A stretch of DNA of 64,000 bases from Cylicocyclus nassatus (GCA_958299035.1 CATQJL010000326.1:2122232-2186231); one strand, 5' to 3'; counted from the first letter of the stretch, positions 12,301 to 24,800 are shown. Notes: generated by a model from the sequence alone, not told the origin. Program-made: numbers and translations.

Positions 12301-14955
12301 ATGAAAGGCCATATTTTGCCTTAGAAAGGAAATAAAACAGCCTGAAAGTTTTCACACTAGGCTAATTAGAGTTGCTGATTATAACTGTAAAGTTCCCAAC
12401 TTATTATGATGCTTCATTGAGGAGTTATGCCAGGTGAGAGGTAGCGGCCATTTTTTCAATGTTCCTAAAAAGTGCGATTACACCGTTTAGAAAGCTTTGT
12501 AATCTTGTGAATAGTTGAGTATTGAACTCAGCATCCATAAAAACCCTATTACACAAGTTTTTACAATTTTTTGAAGAATTTTGGAACTGCAGCTTTTTCC
12601 ACATTGACACCATATGTTTCAAGTTTCTACCGTAATCCTACAGTAATGAAGAGAGATGGGTGATTCGTTCTTTAATGCAAACCTAAGTTGAAGCCAGCTC
12701 TACAAAATGGTACTTGAAGCAAGGCAAAAGACTTCTTGGGAAGAGAGATATTAACGATCAAACGTTCGATACATACTTTTGGGACACCCTGTATTTTGTC
12801 GTGGCTAGAAGTGCCAGAGAAAGAAGGTCGACCGCAATTCTAGTTTCACTCGCAGAAGCAGTAGCCTTCTCAAGTATAACCATGCAAACTAATTCTGTGC
12901 TCAATGCGCAAAAGATGTCTTAACTTGAAAGTCCGAAAGACGGCATCATTCTCCAAAATGACCAGCCAACGCCAACTCTACCTGATATTGCCAAGGAAAG
13001 CATGTGAATCTGCCAAGAATTTGAAGTTCAAAGCCATGTAGACGTTTAGATCCACGGGCACAATCGTCTGCGTACGAATTGAATCTTTTCTATCTAAATG
13101 AAAAGACTCACAATGCATAATGATATGGTCACTGGTAGTTATTTCCTGAACTTACATCGACGTTCTCCATCATGATCGAACCAGCGAGTGCTGAAGTCCC
13201 AACCACTCTCGCAAGCAGTGGACATTGCTTTCCAAGTACTCAAGGGATCAGTGTTGTTCATGCCAAGTAAATAGTCGGAAAGGTAATTCTCTGGTCGCGG
13301 ACAATTCGTCTCGGTCTGAAGTGTTCAGGACCATAAAAGGCAACATTAAAGAAGAACTTACTCGGTAAAGAAACACAGAACCCATGCTCTTATTGGGCAA
13401 CTCGACGCTCACGCTTCTGTTAGCGATCCACCAGCGCATTTCTTTGTCCATAGATGGAGTCCAAAGTCGTAAGCTTTCTACATCTTTCGTGACAGCAAAA
13501 TAGTCTTTGACCATTTGCGCAAATAGAGGAGGCTGAGAGCGACGTGATAATCTGAATATTTCTGTGGTGCGATAGTGTAAGAGTTAGGCATTTCGTTCAC
13601 TACAAATTATCAGGAAGGTGAATAAACGATGCCATCAGTGTGTGTAGGTTAGGGATTACATGCAAAATCATGGCTCTATGAATTTTTTGAAAGCGAAAAG
13701 CAGTACTAATCTCATCGCTAGCAGATAGCACTGGCGTCGTGTAACTATTCTTGTCTAATTTGATAATCGGCGCCATGTGGGTGCGTTGAATAGTGATGCG
13801 CCTATGAGGTAAAACATACTTTTTCAAAAAGTTAACATGACAGTAGGCAAACACTTGGTCAAAATTCTGAGAAGTCAACTTCCTTCGAAAAGTAACAACC
13901 TGAGAACTTTTTGTTACAGAAACATGATACCTACTGGACACTGCCAGAGTTTGGAATAAACCCATTTCGATAAATTACATCAGCAAAGTTTTGAATCATC
14001 CCCTTTGCTGTGCTTAGCAGTTCCGACAAGTAGAGGCCTGAAATCTCAACAGATTATTGAGAAAGGCAAGAACTCCGCTAACCTTTCAAGATCCAGTATG
14101 AGTCCCAGTAGAAGAATATCTGGAACTTTCCACCGGGGACGACAAAATTATTGGTGACGGGAACAACAGGGTAGAATGAAGCATTGAGAAGAACATCATC
14201 AGTAAATTTACGAGCAAGCTTGTTCCACAAAAAATGCACGGATTCGGCAAGTTTTCTAAATTCTAAATAAAAGTTGTAAACAGGAAAAAAAGGATTTCCT
14301 CAACGAGAGGTGATCGACATATTCAATGGATCTAGCTAAAAACAAATAGTGAGATATAACGTACAGATGCTCCTTCCTTCGGATCTGATCCAAGAAGCGT
14401 GGTCTAGCTTTATAGTCCGGCAATGATACATTTACGAGATATGGTACATTTACGAAATTGTAACGACAAAAAGCCTCAAAAGTCTTTTTCTCAAGAGGGT
14501 ACGCTAATCTGCAAATAAACTACGATAACGACAAAACAATCAAGCTTTAAAAACTCACTTGTCAAAATTCTTCAAGATCTCTTTCGGATGTAACCGCATT
14601 CGAGTCCCTGGGCATATGTCCTGCAGACCAAACCTCCATGCGTTCGTAACGATGTCTCCATGACAGTAAATGGGTGCAAGCTCACCTCCACATAACGATA
14701 CAGAACAATTAACATACAAGGGTGAGCGGATTACCGTTACATAATTCTGCAAAGCAGTAATCGATAGGAACAATGGCTATAGAAATGCAGAAGTGCTACT
14801 GGACTTACATGAGTAGTAGTTGAGAGTAACTGACGTTTGTCAGCTATGTGGTAAGTGAAAGATACATGAAGTAGTCCAATTATCGAAATAAGTGATGATA
14901 ATGATGATGAGATCATATAACTCTGAAAACCAAGCGTTAAAACCATTATGGTCAT
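9394..14955 (-). CDS. membrane-anchored trehalase (alpha,alpha-trehalose glucohydrolase, GH37)
   Basis: Complete 15-exon gene hydrolysing trehalose to two glucoses. Exons: 14955-14809, 14746-14559, 14508-14365, 14255-14083, 14037-13935, 13551-13362, 13315-13156, 13084-12982, 10473-10357, 10308-10199, 10150-10026, 9977-9902, 9840-9685, 9632-9554, 9505-9394. Family motifs in order: IYCHGD; PGGKFQIFFYWDSYW (signature 1); GFIPNSG; RSQPPLF (substrate Arg); CPRPENY; ESGWDFSTRWF (catalytic Asp); IVPVDLN; WFDYD; GGIP; QWDFPNVWAP (signature 2); LWEKYD; EGFGWTNGV (catalytic Glu). The N-terminus has a hydrophobic stretch and the C-terminus a clear TM helix (WIVILAIVVLLILAAW) with a short charged tail, so the enzyme is probably an ectoenzyme. 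The start is ATG 14955-14953, just after TTGTTTAG, a good spliced-leader acceptor. Intron 8 (2.5 kb) holds a nested pair of transposons. Confidence 0.93.
10754..12793. mobile_element. palindromic mariner-type MITE, copy 2, split by a later insertion
   Basis: TA-flanked, with ends TACAGGGTGTCCCAAAAGTA and its complement, and arms matching copies 1 and 3 (TTGTAGAGCTAGCTTCAACT against AGTTGAAGCCAGCTCTACAA). It sits in trehalase intron 8. Without the inner element (10864-12216) its length is about 690 bp, equal to copy 1. Confidence 0.9.
10864..12216. mobile_element. PIF/Harbinger-type nonautonomous element nested in the MITE
   Basis: Perfect terminal repeats GGCCCGTATGCACGTAC and complement, each flanked by TTA, the 3-bp target duplication expected of PIF/Harbinger. 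The reconstructed empty site is the continuous MITE sequence (CAACTTAGATTT). The 1.35-kb interior has GGGGAGGGGAT-type G/C-rich segments near both ends and an AT-rich centre with no transposase that I can recognise. Confidence 0.85.
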
Positions 14956-15146
14956 CAAACTAAACAAAGATAAGCAAAGTGGGAGACCTTTATAATACGC
15001 ACGATAATTGAACTGAACTTCTAAAAATGAACAACGGAAGATGGGTCAGACATCGACTAAGGCGCAAATTCGGTGTATCGTTGCGCCTCGAACTATGGTA
15101 TTGCTTTGCGGTCTTCCGAATTGAATTTGTCGAAGGAAGCAGCAAT

Positions 15147-15410
15147 TTATAAACGTTGAGTGCACTCGATGACTCGTACATAAGTTCCGTTGGTTACATT
15201 GAGAGCCCGTTCCAGCAAATAACGCACTGTGGCGACCACAGTTGGGCGCATACTCGTAACTTTGTATACTTTAGCGGGTATTCGATTACGATCTGGCCGC
15301 AAATACAAGCGGAGTGTTTGTTCTCTCAAGAAGAGAATTTTGAGGGTTTCATATGCAGAGGTCACTTTCTCGATGGCTTTTCGAAACGCCACCGATGGGG
15401 TACGGTACAC
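15147..15410 (-). CDS. unrecognised open reading frame, possible exon
   Basis: An 87-codon open stretch containing FRKAIEKVTSAYETLKILFL and VATVRYLLERALNVTNGTYV, with a preceding CTATTAG acceptor. The amphipathic, Arg/Leu-rich composition looks like protein, and the strand is that of trehalase about 190 bp downstream, but no family is recognised and the plus strand is also open here. May be an exon of an upstream gene or spurious. Confidence 0.25.
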   Translation of the reverse strand: MYRTPSVAFRKAIEKVTSAYETLKILFLREQTLRLYLRPDRNRIPAKVYKVTSMRPTVVATVRYLLERALNVTNGTYVRVIECTQRL

Positions 15411-15911
15411 CGCTGGACTAATAGATAACTAAGGTCCAAGTTCTGTTACAAAAGGTGATATTCGAAGCGAGATTGCTAGCATCTGGAGCCTTCGAGGTTC
15501 GACCCCGCTTTTCTTCGAAGAACCAAAGTTTTCGAGAGTTTAGACAAGATACTGACAGCTGCAGCCTTTGTTAGGAGTGACTCACATTGAGGAGCCTTGT
15601 GTGAAGATTGGGTCAGGGCTTTTTTAAGAGGATTGAAGAGCCACTACCTTTTACCTATACGCAATCGATTTAAAAACTGGCTCTTTTGTACTATACTATA
15701 TCACACCAAAAATAGGCATGAAGTCAAAACTAAAACAAAGGGAGACCTAAAAGTTCACACGTTCGTTACGCACTGATGCGAATCAAGTGCATTCAGCGTA
15801 CATCCTTAGATATACATTAGGGCAATTTTCCACATATTTTTACTAACAATACCGCTTTCATCTTGACCGCACCAAACAATCGTTTTACAGAGGTATATAG
15901 CATCCGTGAAA

Positions 15912-17091
15912 ATGCCAAAAGATGTCCCAAAACCGACGTGCTGCATTCGCGATCCTTCACGTGCTGTTGTCACTGGTCACTATGGAACTCGTTTTAGTTC
16001 CATAGCCATTATAGACGCACAAACACTTCTTATACAGAAGTTTACTATAGAAGGGAGTAAGCCTCCGGGTAAGTGAATATGTTTCATTCACGGAAAACAA
16101 TGATTGAATGCCATGGCATGCTTATAAGATAGATTGCACTTCTGCTCAACCGAAGCAGAACCATAATGAGGCGGATAATGAGTTGTTATGCACTTGTAAA
16201 ATAGTAAATATCGTGCACTTTTCTTTGCACTGGATTCAAAACAGCCTAGTTAGGCATGTTCTTGATACTTTGATAATCGCAAGAAAACAAATTCAGACGC
16301 ATGGATTTACGCAGGGCGAGGCGAAATCAATCAAGAGAATGGGAAGAAAGCCTTCATATTAGGAAGAGATACACCGGAACAGTGAGTCATCTGGAACTAC
16401 ACTGGATAACAATGCAAAAAAAACAGTCTCATTTCTTGGAAAAGAGACAAGGCAAAAATGCTGGAAGATCAATCTGTTTTTAAGTCTAAAGGTGTTTTGT
16501 CAGAATCCGTTCTCACGACAAATCAATTAGAGATCACATGGAAGCAGCTGTTGACAAGCTCAACCTCAAAGAGATCAATGATTGCTGATAAGGATGAGAG
16601 CACAAAGAAACATCTTATTTTGACACTGTTGGAGTTCGATTCTTTTGGAGTGTAGGAAGTTTCCCGAATCTGCTTCAGCCCTGTGAAAGCAACAATTTGG
16701 GTTCAGGGTTGAGAATTTAGTGTGGAAGTAGTACAAATTTTAATAGATTCACGATATAGATTTTAATAGATACGATTAGTTATTCTTGTGTTTATTATTG
16801 AAAGTTATGAGGCGAGGCTAAGAATTTATTCGTTAATTGCGCCTTTGAAATCATCTATTTAGTCACTGTTCGATTAGAGAGGACTGGGCCGATGAGGACA
16901 TCGTTGTACGATTGGGAGAATACCAAACTGTTTACGATATTGAATGGATCAGCGTGTTCTGTTACAACTACTCAGTCGACTTCGCTCATCTGCCAGTCAA
17001 ACTGGACCATACACGGGATTTTGTGCCAGCCTACCTACCCGAGTTCAGGACAATGGCTCCTTTCCGTGAAAGAAAGAGAAAATGCGCTTAG
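15912..17091 (+). CDS. DM13-like domain protein (second of two in the window)
   Basis: Three exons: 15912-16068, 16315-16381, 16878-17091, all joining in phase. The protein (about 145 aa) starts MPKDVPKPTCCIRDP, then AVVTGHYGTRFSSIAIIDAQ and TLLIQKFTIEGSKPPG (DM13 pattern G.....D..TL.I..F...G..P), and ends IVVRLGEYQTVYDIEWISVF followed by CYNYSVDFAHLPVKLD, which is the DM13 C-terminal LP..DI.W.SV.C....FGH strand with its cysteine. The exon layout and phases copy those of the DM13 gene at 5201, so the two are probably paralogues flanking trehalase. No signal peptide is visible from this ATG; a further upstream exon may supply it. An AATAAA lies just downstream at about 17152. Confidence 0.7.
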
Positions 17092-17149
17092 TTGTGCTTT
17101 ACATGTGACTGCATTGTTCTCCTAGTAATTTATTGTAATTTTTTACAGC

Positions 17150-17157
17150 AATAAACC
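17150..17157 (+). terminator. poly(A) signal of the second DM13 gene
   Basis: AATAAA in the context CAGCAATAAACCGCC, about 60 bp after the TAG at 17091. Confidence 0.5.
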
Positions 17158-17564
17158 GCCAATGATACGATTTGACAGGTCAAACTTTGGACCAAAAATT
17201 GAGCAAAGAGGGAGAAAAAGATACGGAGAAGGCATTCAGCTCAAGGGTGATGTGTGCTGTTTTTAGTGGCATATAAATTATGGATGATACGATCAAAAGC
17301 AGAACCTTACCGGCTGGTTACAAAATTCTAGGAGTCAGAAAAAGTGTGCGCATAACCTCGCTATAAAAAAAGTTTTAACTGAACACCAAAACTAGACTGC
17401 TCGCCGCTGGAGTTCCATGATCATAACAAAGAAAATTCGCCCAGAAACGTGCCCAAATCCCTTACCACTGAGTCAAAATTATGTATATGGGACTGACATT
17501 GTCAAAGCTTGTTGAATAAACGCCTGCTCAATTAGTTACGATGGTAAGATAAAGAAAATGAGCA

Positions 17565-17732
17565 TTATTGCAGACAAAAGCACCGACCCTGGATATACGA
17601 ACGGCACACAACGCGGTGACCGGTTCGATGAATGACGTCTCTTTCCACGGCAATATTGCATCCCACCTTTACAACTGGCTGAGCCAGACTGGAGATAATA
17701 GTGATAAGAATAAGAATTACGTGGAGGTTCAT
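17565..17732 (-). CDS. small secreted Cys-containing peptide (55 aa)
   Basis: Single open frame from ATG (17732-17730) to TAA (17567-17565). The first about 20 residues (MNLHVILILITIISSLAQP) form a clear signal peptide; the mature part of about 35 residues is basic and has four cysteines spaced C-x18-C-x7-C-x-C, ending CFCLQ. This is the general build of a short secreted peptide of disulphide-bonded type; I do not recognise a named family and no function is claimed. It lies between two plus-strand genes with no visible operon partner. It could also be one exon of a longer gene. Confidence 0.45.
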   Translation of the reverse strand: MNLHVILILITIISSLAQPVVKVGCNIAVERDVIHRTGHRVVCRSYIQGRCFCLQ

Positions 17733-17799
17733 CGTTGATTTGCTAAGAAGTTGACTTGCATATACCAGGAATAGTACATCCAAGACAATATTGCAGCAT

Positions 17800-18680
17800 C
17801 ATTCACTACTCGAAAACGGTTGTGTGGAGTCAAAGTCTCATTTCATCTTGCATAACTTCCTACCAGACATAAACTGAACAAGCCTGAGCTTATAGACGAT
17901 GTGTGCATTAGCGGTATCTTATTTTTGATTTCCGAGTAAATGTCATGTGTAAATGGCTCTCATAATTTGACATGTGGACCCTTTTTTCACCGATGCACTT
18001 TCAAGAGACGAAGGCTCAAGCATCTTGCTTGTAAGCCATCCTGCTACAGCAGGTGCACCCGATTCTATACACATATATACACATATATACACTACTTTAT
18101 TTTTCGCTCATTCCTAATTTGCATCAACTTGAACTCATTTCGCTTGGTTACCCCAAAATCACAAAGTAAACCATCCCCTTGTAACTGATTTCTTTGAGAG
18201 CACCGTCTTTTTGTTGATTTCAGCATTTTTGTGTGCAAGTAAAAGAATGCATCATCTTCAATTCACTCCGCTGCTCTGGCAAAATTTCAGAGTGCTTCCA
18301 ACACACCGGCTTCTTCAAATACATGTTTTGGCACCTCTCATGTAAATAAACATACTGACATAAGAAAAGGAAACCTTTTTGCGACACCTGAAACGGTCAT
18401 CCGAGTCTTGTCAGAGAGGCTCAGCTGATCGCTGAGGCGAGCGGCCGCGTCGCGTACACCCAACGACATCAGTTTTGCCTCCAGGCGGCTGCAAGCTTGC
18501 ATATTTTACATGACAGGTCGCTTTGATCCACGTTATGGGGATCACCGAGCATTCGAAAAACAACGTGTATACTCTCCTGTTCATGAACGAAATGAAGTGA
18601 ATGAGGAATATCGCTCGCGATCGTATAGGTGAGCCATAGTCACTTATAATAGGACTTCGCATCTATATCAACTCGTTAAG
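17800..18680. other. intergenic, with short (ACACATATAT)n microsatellite
   Basis: No gene that I can support. A short ACACATATATAC repeat occurs at about 18065-18095. The 5' exon(s) of the tetraspanin should lie somewhere in or near this stretch but were not identified. Confidence 0.4.
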
Positions 18681-18689
18681 TCTTGCAAG

Positions 18690-21479
18690 TTCGAAGGAAG
18701 GAAGCTGTTTACCATGGTTAAAATACGGCGTATTTGCTGCTAACATCGTGCTTATGGTGAGTTGTATAAACTTGTTAATCAGCACTAGCTCTTCAGTTTT
18801 CTCAAATGTTCTGCTTGTTGTTTGAACTATGAACGACAACTAGCGTTGTGGCTTGTTAGGAAACCACTACATCTCGGATTGGAACATAATAAATCTTCTG
18901 TTCAAATCCGACATTATAGTTTGTAGTCCGCTGCTGTGCGCTATTCTCAAGATTAGAGAAAGATTTCTTGTTAGGAAAACAGAAAAGAGGCGACGGAGTT
19001 AGTGCAAATCTTACAAGGAGTTCCTGAGTCAACGTTCGTATTACTTATTTAATTCGGTACTACCTAATAGAAATTTCTGATCAGAATCCATGAAGCTCTG
19101 TAAGCTATATATTGGCGTTGTCCTATTTCAAGTATGTGCAGGTAGTCGGCAGTATTCTCTTGGCCATGGGTGTTTGGTTGCGTACTGATAGCAGGTTCCG
19201 GAATTTTCTAAGTGAAAGGTATTTTAATCTCACACTCTCACATTGGTTGACGAAATGGTGAAGTTTAAAGGTATCGGCAGGTAGTTGAAGAAGCGTTTTG
19301 GGAAGCTCCAACGTTATACGCTTTCTCCTATATCACGATCATCTTAGGATGCTGCATGATCGTCGTTGCTTTCTTTGGTGAGTGCTTTGCAGTTCTTATT
19401 TGAAAATTGAATTTGCTTACAATCACCCAGGTTTGAATTAAAAATTAGTTTTGCTTGGCTGTATTGTTTTATTCGATTTCGCTCTTATACTACATCTAAA
19501 CTTAGTACTTATGTGTTGAGCTTGGCGACTCGATCAACAAATGCTCATAATATGGTTTTTCTTTACAACATACTTATTTGATGTAGACTCTCATTGCTTT
19601 GGATAATCTACCACACATAGGCTGCTGTGGTGTCAATGCTGAAAATCGTGTTGTACTCATCATTTATTCCATGGCTGTCTTCCTTCTTTTGATTGCTACC
19701 CTTAGCTGCGGCATTTATCTTCTATATAAGAGAGATGGGGTGAGTTTAGTGGATCCCGAGTGCTTTCTCATCGTAAGCCCGTACTTTAGATTGATGTTGA
19801 GTTATCTGATGCTTTAAATTATATGGTACAACATTATTATCAAGGTGCAGGGATTATCCAAGAATCTCTCGATCATCTCCAAACGACTTTTCGCTGTTGT
19901 GGTAAGTATCTCAAAAATTCTATCGGTATCGAACATAGATAGTTGAGCGATTTTGACATATTGAGTCAAGAAATCTTCTTCATTTTTTCTTCTTTTCCTT
20001 CTATAATATAGACTTTTGGGCTAACAACAATTGCTACGTCGTAGAGTTCTTATTTTATAATTCTGTAAATCTTTATTTTGGTTTCTGACTGCCGTAGGTG
20101 GCGTACAGATAGCGTACCACTATCCATAACGTAGTGGTACACGATGCATCTCATCAAAGCAGTTGAAATACCCGATTGTAGTAATCCAAGCTTGGAGTCT
20201 GTTGGATTTCACATTTTTTTCTCGATTGAAACTATCATACCTATTGTTTGGAGAATTTGTTTTACATAATTCTATATAACATAGAGTTTAACTGCAGGGA
20301 ATGCTGGCTGTTCTGATTTTCGCGCTTTTCGTCAAGATCCACCTAGATCGTGTGATATCAGATGTGACGGATGTCATTATAGGTTAGTTTTTGTACACCA
20401 TTTGTTCCTTTTTGCAGAATTGTAGCTTCTTCTTGGGAATTGAAATGCTTGTAATGTAATTTTCAAATAGAGTATTATAAGTCAGTACTTTGTTATCTGC
20501 TTCTTTCCCTGTAACTTTGAATGCTTCTTCAAGTTAATGACTCAACTGCTCAACTACGAGCCAGGCAAACGAACAGTCTAACTGCTGTAGCAGCACCACT
20601 CAAAGGCGTTTCCTAAAATAAGACCTGCATGCTTGGGCACAAGCGTTTTTCGAAGTAAATCTGCACGCTTGGATTTTGATATCGATTGACAAAGATGATT
20701 GTTTTGCTAATGAAGAATGTCAGCAGGAAAGCAGCTTACATCGAGTCTTTCTTGTTCCTCTGAAGTGCCATGTCCGCAGAGTTTTTGCGTTCAGTGAAGT
20801 TAGTCGGATCATGTGCTTCTTGCTTCGAAAATTTTTGAATTGCCGCTAGAGTAACCCGTGTCCGTCCCATTTTCGGCACAGGACGGGCACACGGGCAACC
20901 CAATTTTTACTAGCAGAGCACATACTTTGTTGTTAACCTCCTCATTCTAATTTCAGGATATGGGTTGCTCTTAGCATTGGATTTTCCATCACTCTGGTCG
21001 TTTTTTTCGCAGTCATTATCTGTCAAGTGTTAGCTCTTGTATTCGCATTGTACCTCGTCTTCACACAGCCAAGTCGCGTCCGTGTGGTCAGTTTCATGAA
21101 GCACTTTTTTTTTCGAGAGGATTTTTTATGTGATCTGGATCTGATTTGGTTTCAAGTGCCGGATGTCAGGGCGGTGGTTACCAGTGCGGGGGTCGTTGGT
21201 TACAGATTGATAAATAGCTTGTACTGTAGTATTGTAAAAGTACCTCCCGATTTTTGCTTATCATAGCTAAACACATAGCTTGGCTGGTGTAGCGATCCAG
21301 ATTGGTTTGGAGTCGTCTGGATTAGCTGATTGCACTAAGTTCTTTGCATACACTGCTGCTTTGCTTTACAGGTTTACGTGCAGGACGCAAAGCCTGAACC
21401 AAGACTGACTCGAGAAATGTTGAAACGTCACGATTTACCTTATGGCATACGAAAAGATCGGCAAGGAAATTATTATTAA
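18690..21479 (+). CDS. tetraspanin
   Basis: Exons found: first seen exon ending at 18756 (CLPWLKYGVFAANIVLM, TM1 start), then 19142-19218, 19271-19377, 19621-19739, 19790-19901, 20298-20382, 20957-21086, 21372-21479, all in phase. Four TM helices with the tetraspanin layout: TM1, small loop with GVWLRTDSRFRNFLSERYRQ, TM2 (LYAFSYITIILGCCMIVVAF), GCCGVNAENR, TM3, then the large loop with the CCG motif (TTFRCCG), GNAGCSDF, DPPRSCD and a final C..C pair, TM4, and a short cytoplasmic tail ending GNYY. The CCG plus P.SC signature is diagnostic. Tetraspanins organise membrane microdomains. The ATG was not found; the listed start is approximate. The next gene begins 353 bp downstream on the same strand. 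Confidence 0.92.
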
Positions 21480-21822
21480 TGCTTTCACTTTTTTAAGATA
21501 ATCTCACCGTATCACTTGTTCACTCACTTATTCTTGTTGTTGTGATATGTGCATCGCATTTCTCATATCAATCATGTCTTGTTAGGAACGCAACCGAAAA
21601 GATAATTGTTTTCACTTCTTTAAATTTTAGTGTGCTTGAACGCTATGATTCTCACCTCATTTTTCTTTTCTTTGTCTGTATATACTCTGAATCATGTGTA
21701 TTTATATAGCATCGTGCAATCAATTAAAGTTTCGATTTTGTTAGAGTATGTACGTTTACTAGTTTTGGCTACGCTGATACCTTCCACCTTTAAATTACTG
21801 GGAAAAATGCTCATACAAATGT

Positions 21823-21832
21823 AATTCTCAGG
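21823..21832 (+). promoter_or_regulatory. probable spliced-leader trans-splice acceptor
   Basis: TAATTCTCAG|G directly before the ATG at 21833. With the tetraspanin stop 353 bp upstream, this placement fits a downstream gene of a nematode operon (SL2-type) or an SL1 trans-spliced monocistron; the sequence alone cannot separate these. Confidence 0.55.
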
Positions 21833-24800
21833 ATGGAGCAGGACACACCTTACTTTGTGCCAAGTAGTTCATATCTGGCTGATCAAGAACACTACGAGCT
21901 GCAGCAGGTATGTGCTATAACTGATAAGATCAGTAGTAGCCTTTACGGAGGCAGTCGAATAGTTTACCGATACATTTTTACATCACCTAGTTCATTTGTA
22001 ATCTTGCACGAGCATAGTCCAAGAGTTTTTTGGAACGCTGGTACTCTTCGCGTACAGTGTTACAATGAGTTATGAACGTCCGCATATTATTTGAGGGGCA
22101 TACACCTTTTTCTGGTACTACCATTTACCGTAAATACCATACACTCATTAGCAAATCGACTGTCGTGGAATCTGAGCTATCTAGTATATTAGCTGTCGCT
22201 CTCTAAATGATATGAAGAAGTTGACTTGGCCACGCTCATCCGCTCAATTAGAATCAACGCAAAGTAGCACCTCACTGTAATTTGAAAAGCTGTAGGCATC
22301 AGTCCCCATATCACCAGTCACTACAGTCATTTCATCCCATCAACTTGTAGCGCGTTGAAGCAGCTGCCAATCATGTTTTGATGAACTACGATCGCATAAT
22401 GAATCTGCCCGATGTGCGTGTAGGTAAGTCTGATTATTATGTTTCCATTTGAACGAGTTTGGTACGAGTTTGGTTTTTTTTTTCAGATATTGAGCCTGCT
22501 GAAGGTGTCTCTCGAGAACAAGGCCAGTCCTCGCAAAGCACGTCTGCAGAAGGTCGCGAGCAGGGTGAATCATACCTTACGCTTTCGTATGAAAACTCGT
22601 CTTGCATATGCTTGTAGGAGCACGTTCCTCTCAATCTATGCGTGAAGCAGCTGATAGATTACGTGGCGAGTATGCTCGACTTCAACAAACAATCAACCAG
22701 AATCAAGATGCTCAAACTGTAAGTTTTCAGCATAGCCAGTTTTTGGGATTAAGTAAAATTCGAAGTCAGCGCTTGTCGTGTTCATTATAAAAGGTATAAC
22801 AATGGGGGCCATAACTCGGAAGATTACCAGAACTCTTCCAACATTAGAGAGTGTGGTTGATACTGATTGCTCAAAAGGAATGAATCCCGAATTATTGTGT
22901 TAATCTCTCACTAATGGCTTTTCAGCTGTGTACAATGGTCACAGCTATCGTACCTTTCGTCCTGATTTTTGTGCTGAAAATGGTATTTGATAACTTTCTG
23001 TCCATCTTCCGAGTTGTCACTGCAGTGGGAAGTTTCATAACTATCGATTCAAGAGTCCAGCAACTGTTTTCAGCAGGTGAAGTGTTTTTCTCATATTCAC
23101 TACATTCTTAGTTCTCTTTTGGTTGTAGCACGACCATCCAAAAGTCTGCGCATAACATCCATACTGATCTTTGTTGTCTTATTCTATTTCACATCGGGTC
23201 TGTACATCTACGATGATGGCTTTGAATTGACTAATGCACTGCTTCTTCAATATGCGGTGAGGTTTCCAAAATAGTGGATCCTTTGCTGACTTGGCACTTG
23301 AAGGCAGCGTCCAGACAAATCTGGACTTATTGCGATTACACGTGGAAAGTGATTTTGGGGCCCTACCGGCACTGCCCAAGCGGCACTGCAGGTGACTCAC
23401 TAACGGCTGAGATATACGCCTCCAAACTGAACCCCAGGATCTTATTCGTATGGATCCAGGCAGTTTCGCGAGAGGATCCACGCGTTGCGCCATGAATCCA
23501 TGCGAAATACGATATTGGGGTCCAGTTTCGAGGGGAATATCTCAGCCGTTAGAGCACTGTCTAAGCTGCCGGTTGGGCAGTGGCTTACTTAGGGCCCCAA
23601 AATTGCCATCCACATGAGATCCCCATATGTCCAGACTTGCCTGGACGCTGCCTTTAATCATTGCAAAATAAAAAAAAATTCAGGGTGTTGTTTATCATGG
23701 TTTTTCTTTTACTATTTTTGTTCTGATAATCACCGACACTTTTGTGAAGATGCTAGTAGCGGGTTCAAAAATGATCGTGAGTTTTTGATAATGATTGTAG
23801 GGAATCACAAAATCGGACAATGGCTTTGATCGCGTGAGTCGCGCACGCAGTTTTGGCAAACGCATTTATTGGCATTCGTTTCTACTCGAAGTGCTTTTTG
23901 CGAACATATGTTCTAGATGTTAAGCCAGTGGGCCGAGCACTAAAGCGATATCCCTGAGTGTTTGAGCTATTGTAACATTTGGTTATGCGCTAGGACCGCA
24001 GTCGGATTCATTGTCACGATTTAATGAAGGCCCTGTACAGTTTGAAGGAGTATGATGAATTGCATATGATTTTCAATTCAGGTATCATTTTCTGGACTCA
24101 GTATGGGAATGAAAAGAAAAATTAATCAATTTCTGGAATACTCGTCTCAAGTATGTTAATACTCCTACGTAACTCAAGTTTCGTTGTCTTTTTCAAGATG
24201 TACCGCTGTGTGATACCTGTGCCACAATGGCTACATTATTTTGTTGGAGCAGAAGTTGCTGGATTCACCTTCTATACAAATAGCATTCTATTGTTTCTCT
24301 ATGCTATCTTGAAGGTTATTGATAACCTATTAGAAGTTAACTGTCCAAGGTCTACGATAATTACGTTTTCAGGTTCGCGAATTATGGGCTTTGGCTCAAT
24401 TGACGATCAGATGCGCAGCTCGAATGGTCTATGTAAGTTTCCTCATGGTTTGATGAACATTTTGGCATGTCGAACGGGGCATCCCGTTACGTGTCAAAGG
24501 CGATTACGTCTGCTCACGAGTTTCTGCATGCTTTAGGCGAAACTCTCGCGCACTCGTACATTACATGCTAGATCACGCTCGATGATGTTGTGTCCTTTAT
24601 TAAAACTAAAAAAGCTAGCCATTCTGTCACTAGTAATTCCACTTACAGCCCGCTTTAAGCAATGAGTTTTTTTTCAGTCGACTCCTTACGGGGTCACACC
24701 CACGCGAGAAGAGGTTGAGAAAGAAGCCATGTGCTCCATCTGTCATGGGGACTTCACCACGCCCACAAAGGTGAGGTTCGTTTCATTTGGGTCCAGATCA

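Noticed and set aside
15490..15510. GGTTCGACCCCGC, resembling a tRNA B box
   Set aside because: No A box, no cloverleaf and no acceptor stem can be drawn around it.
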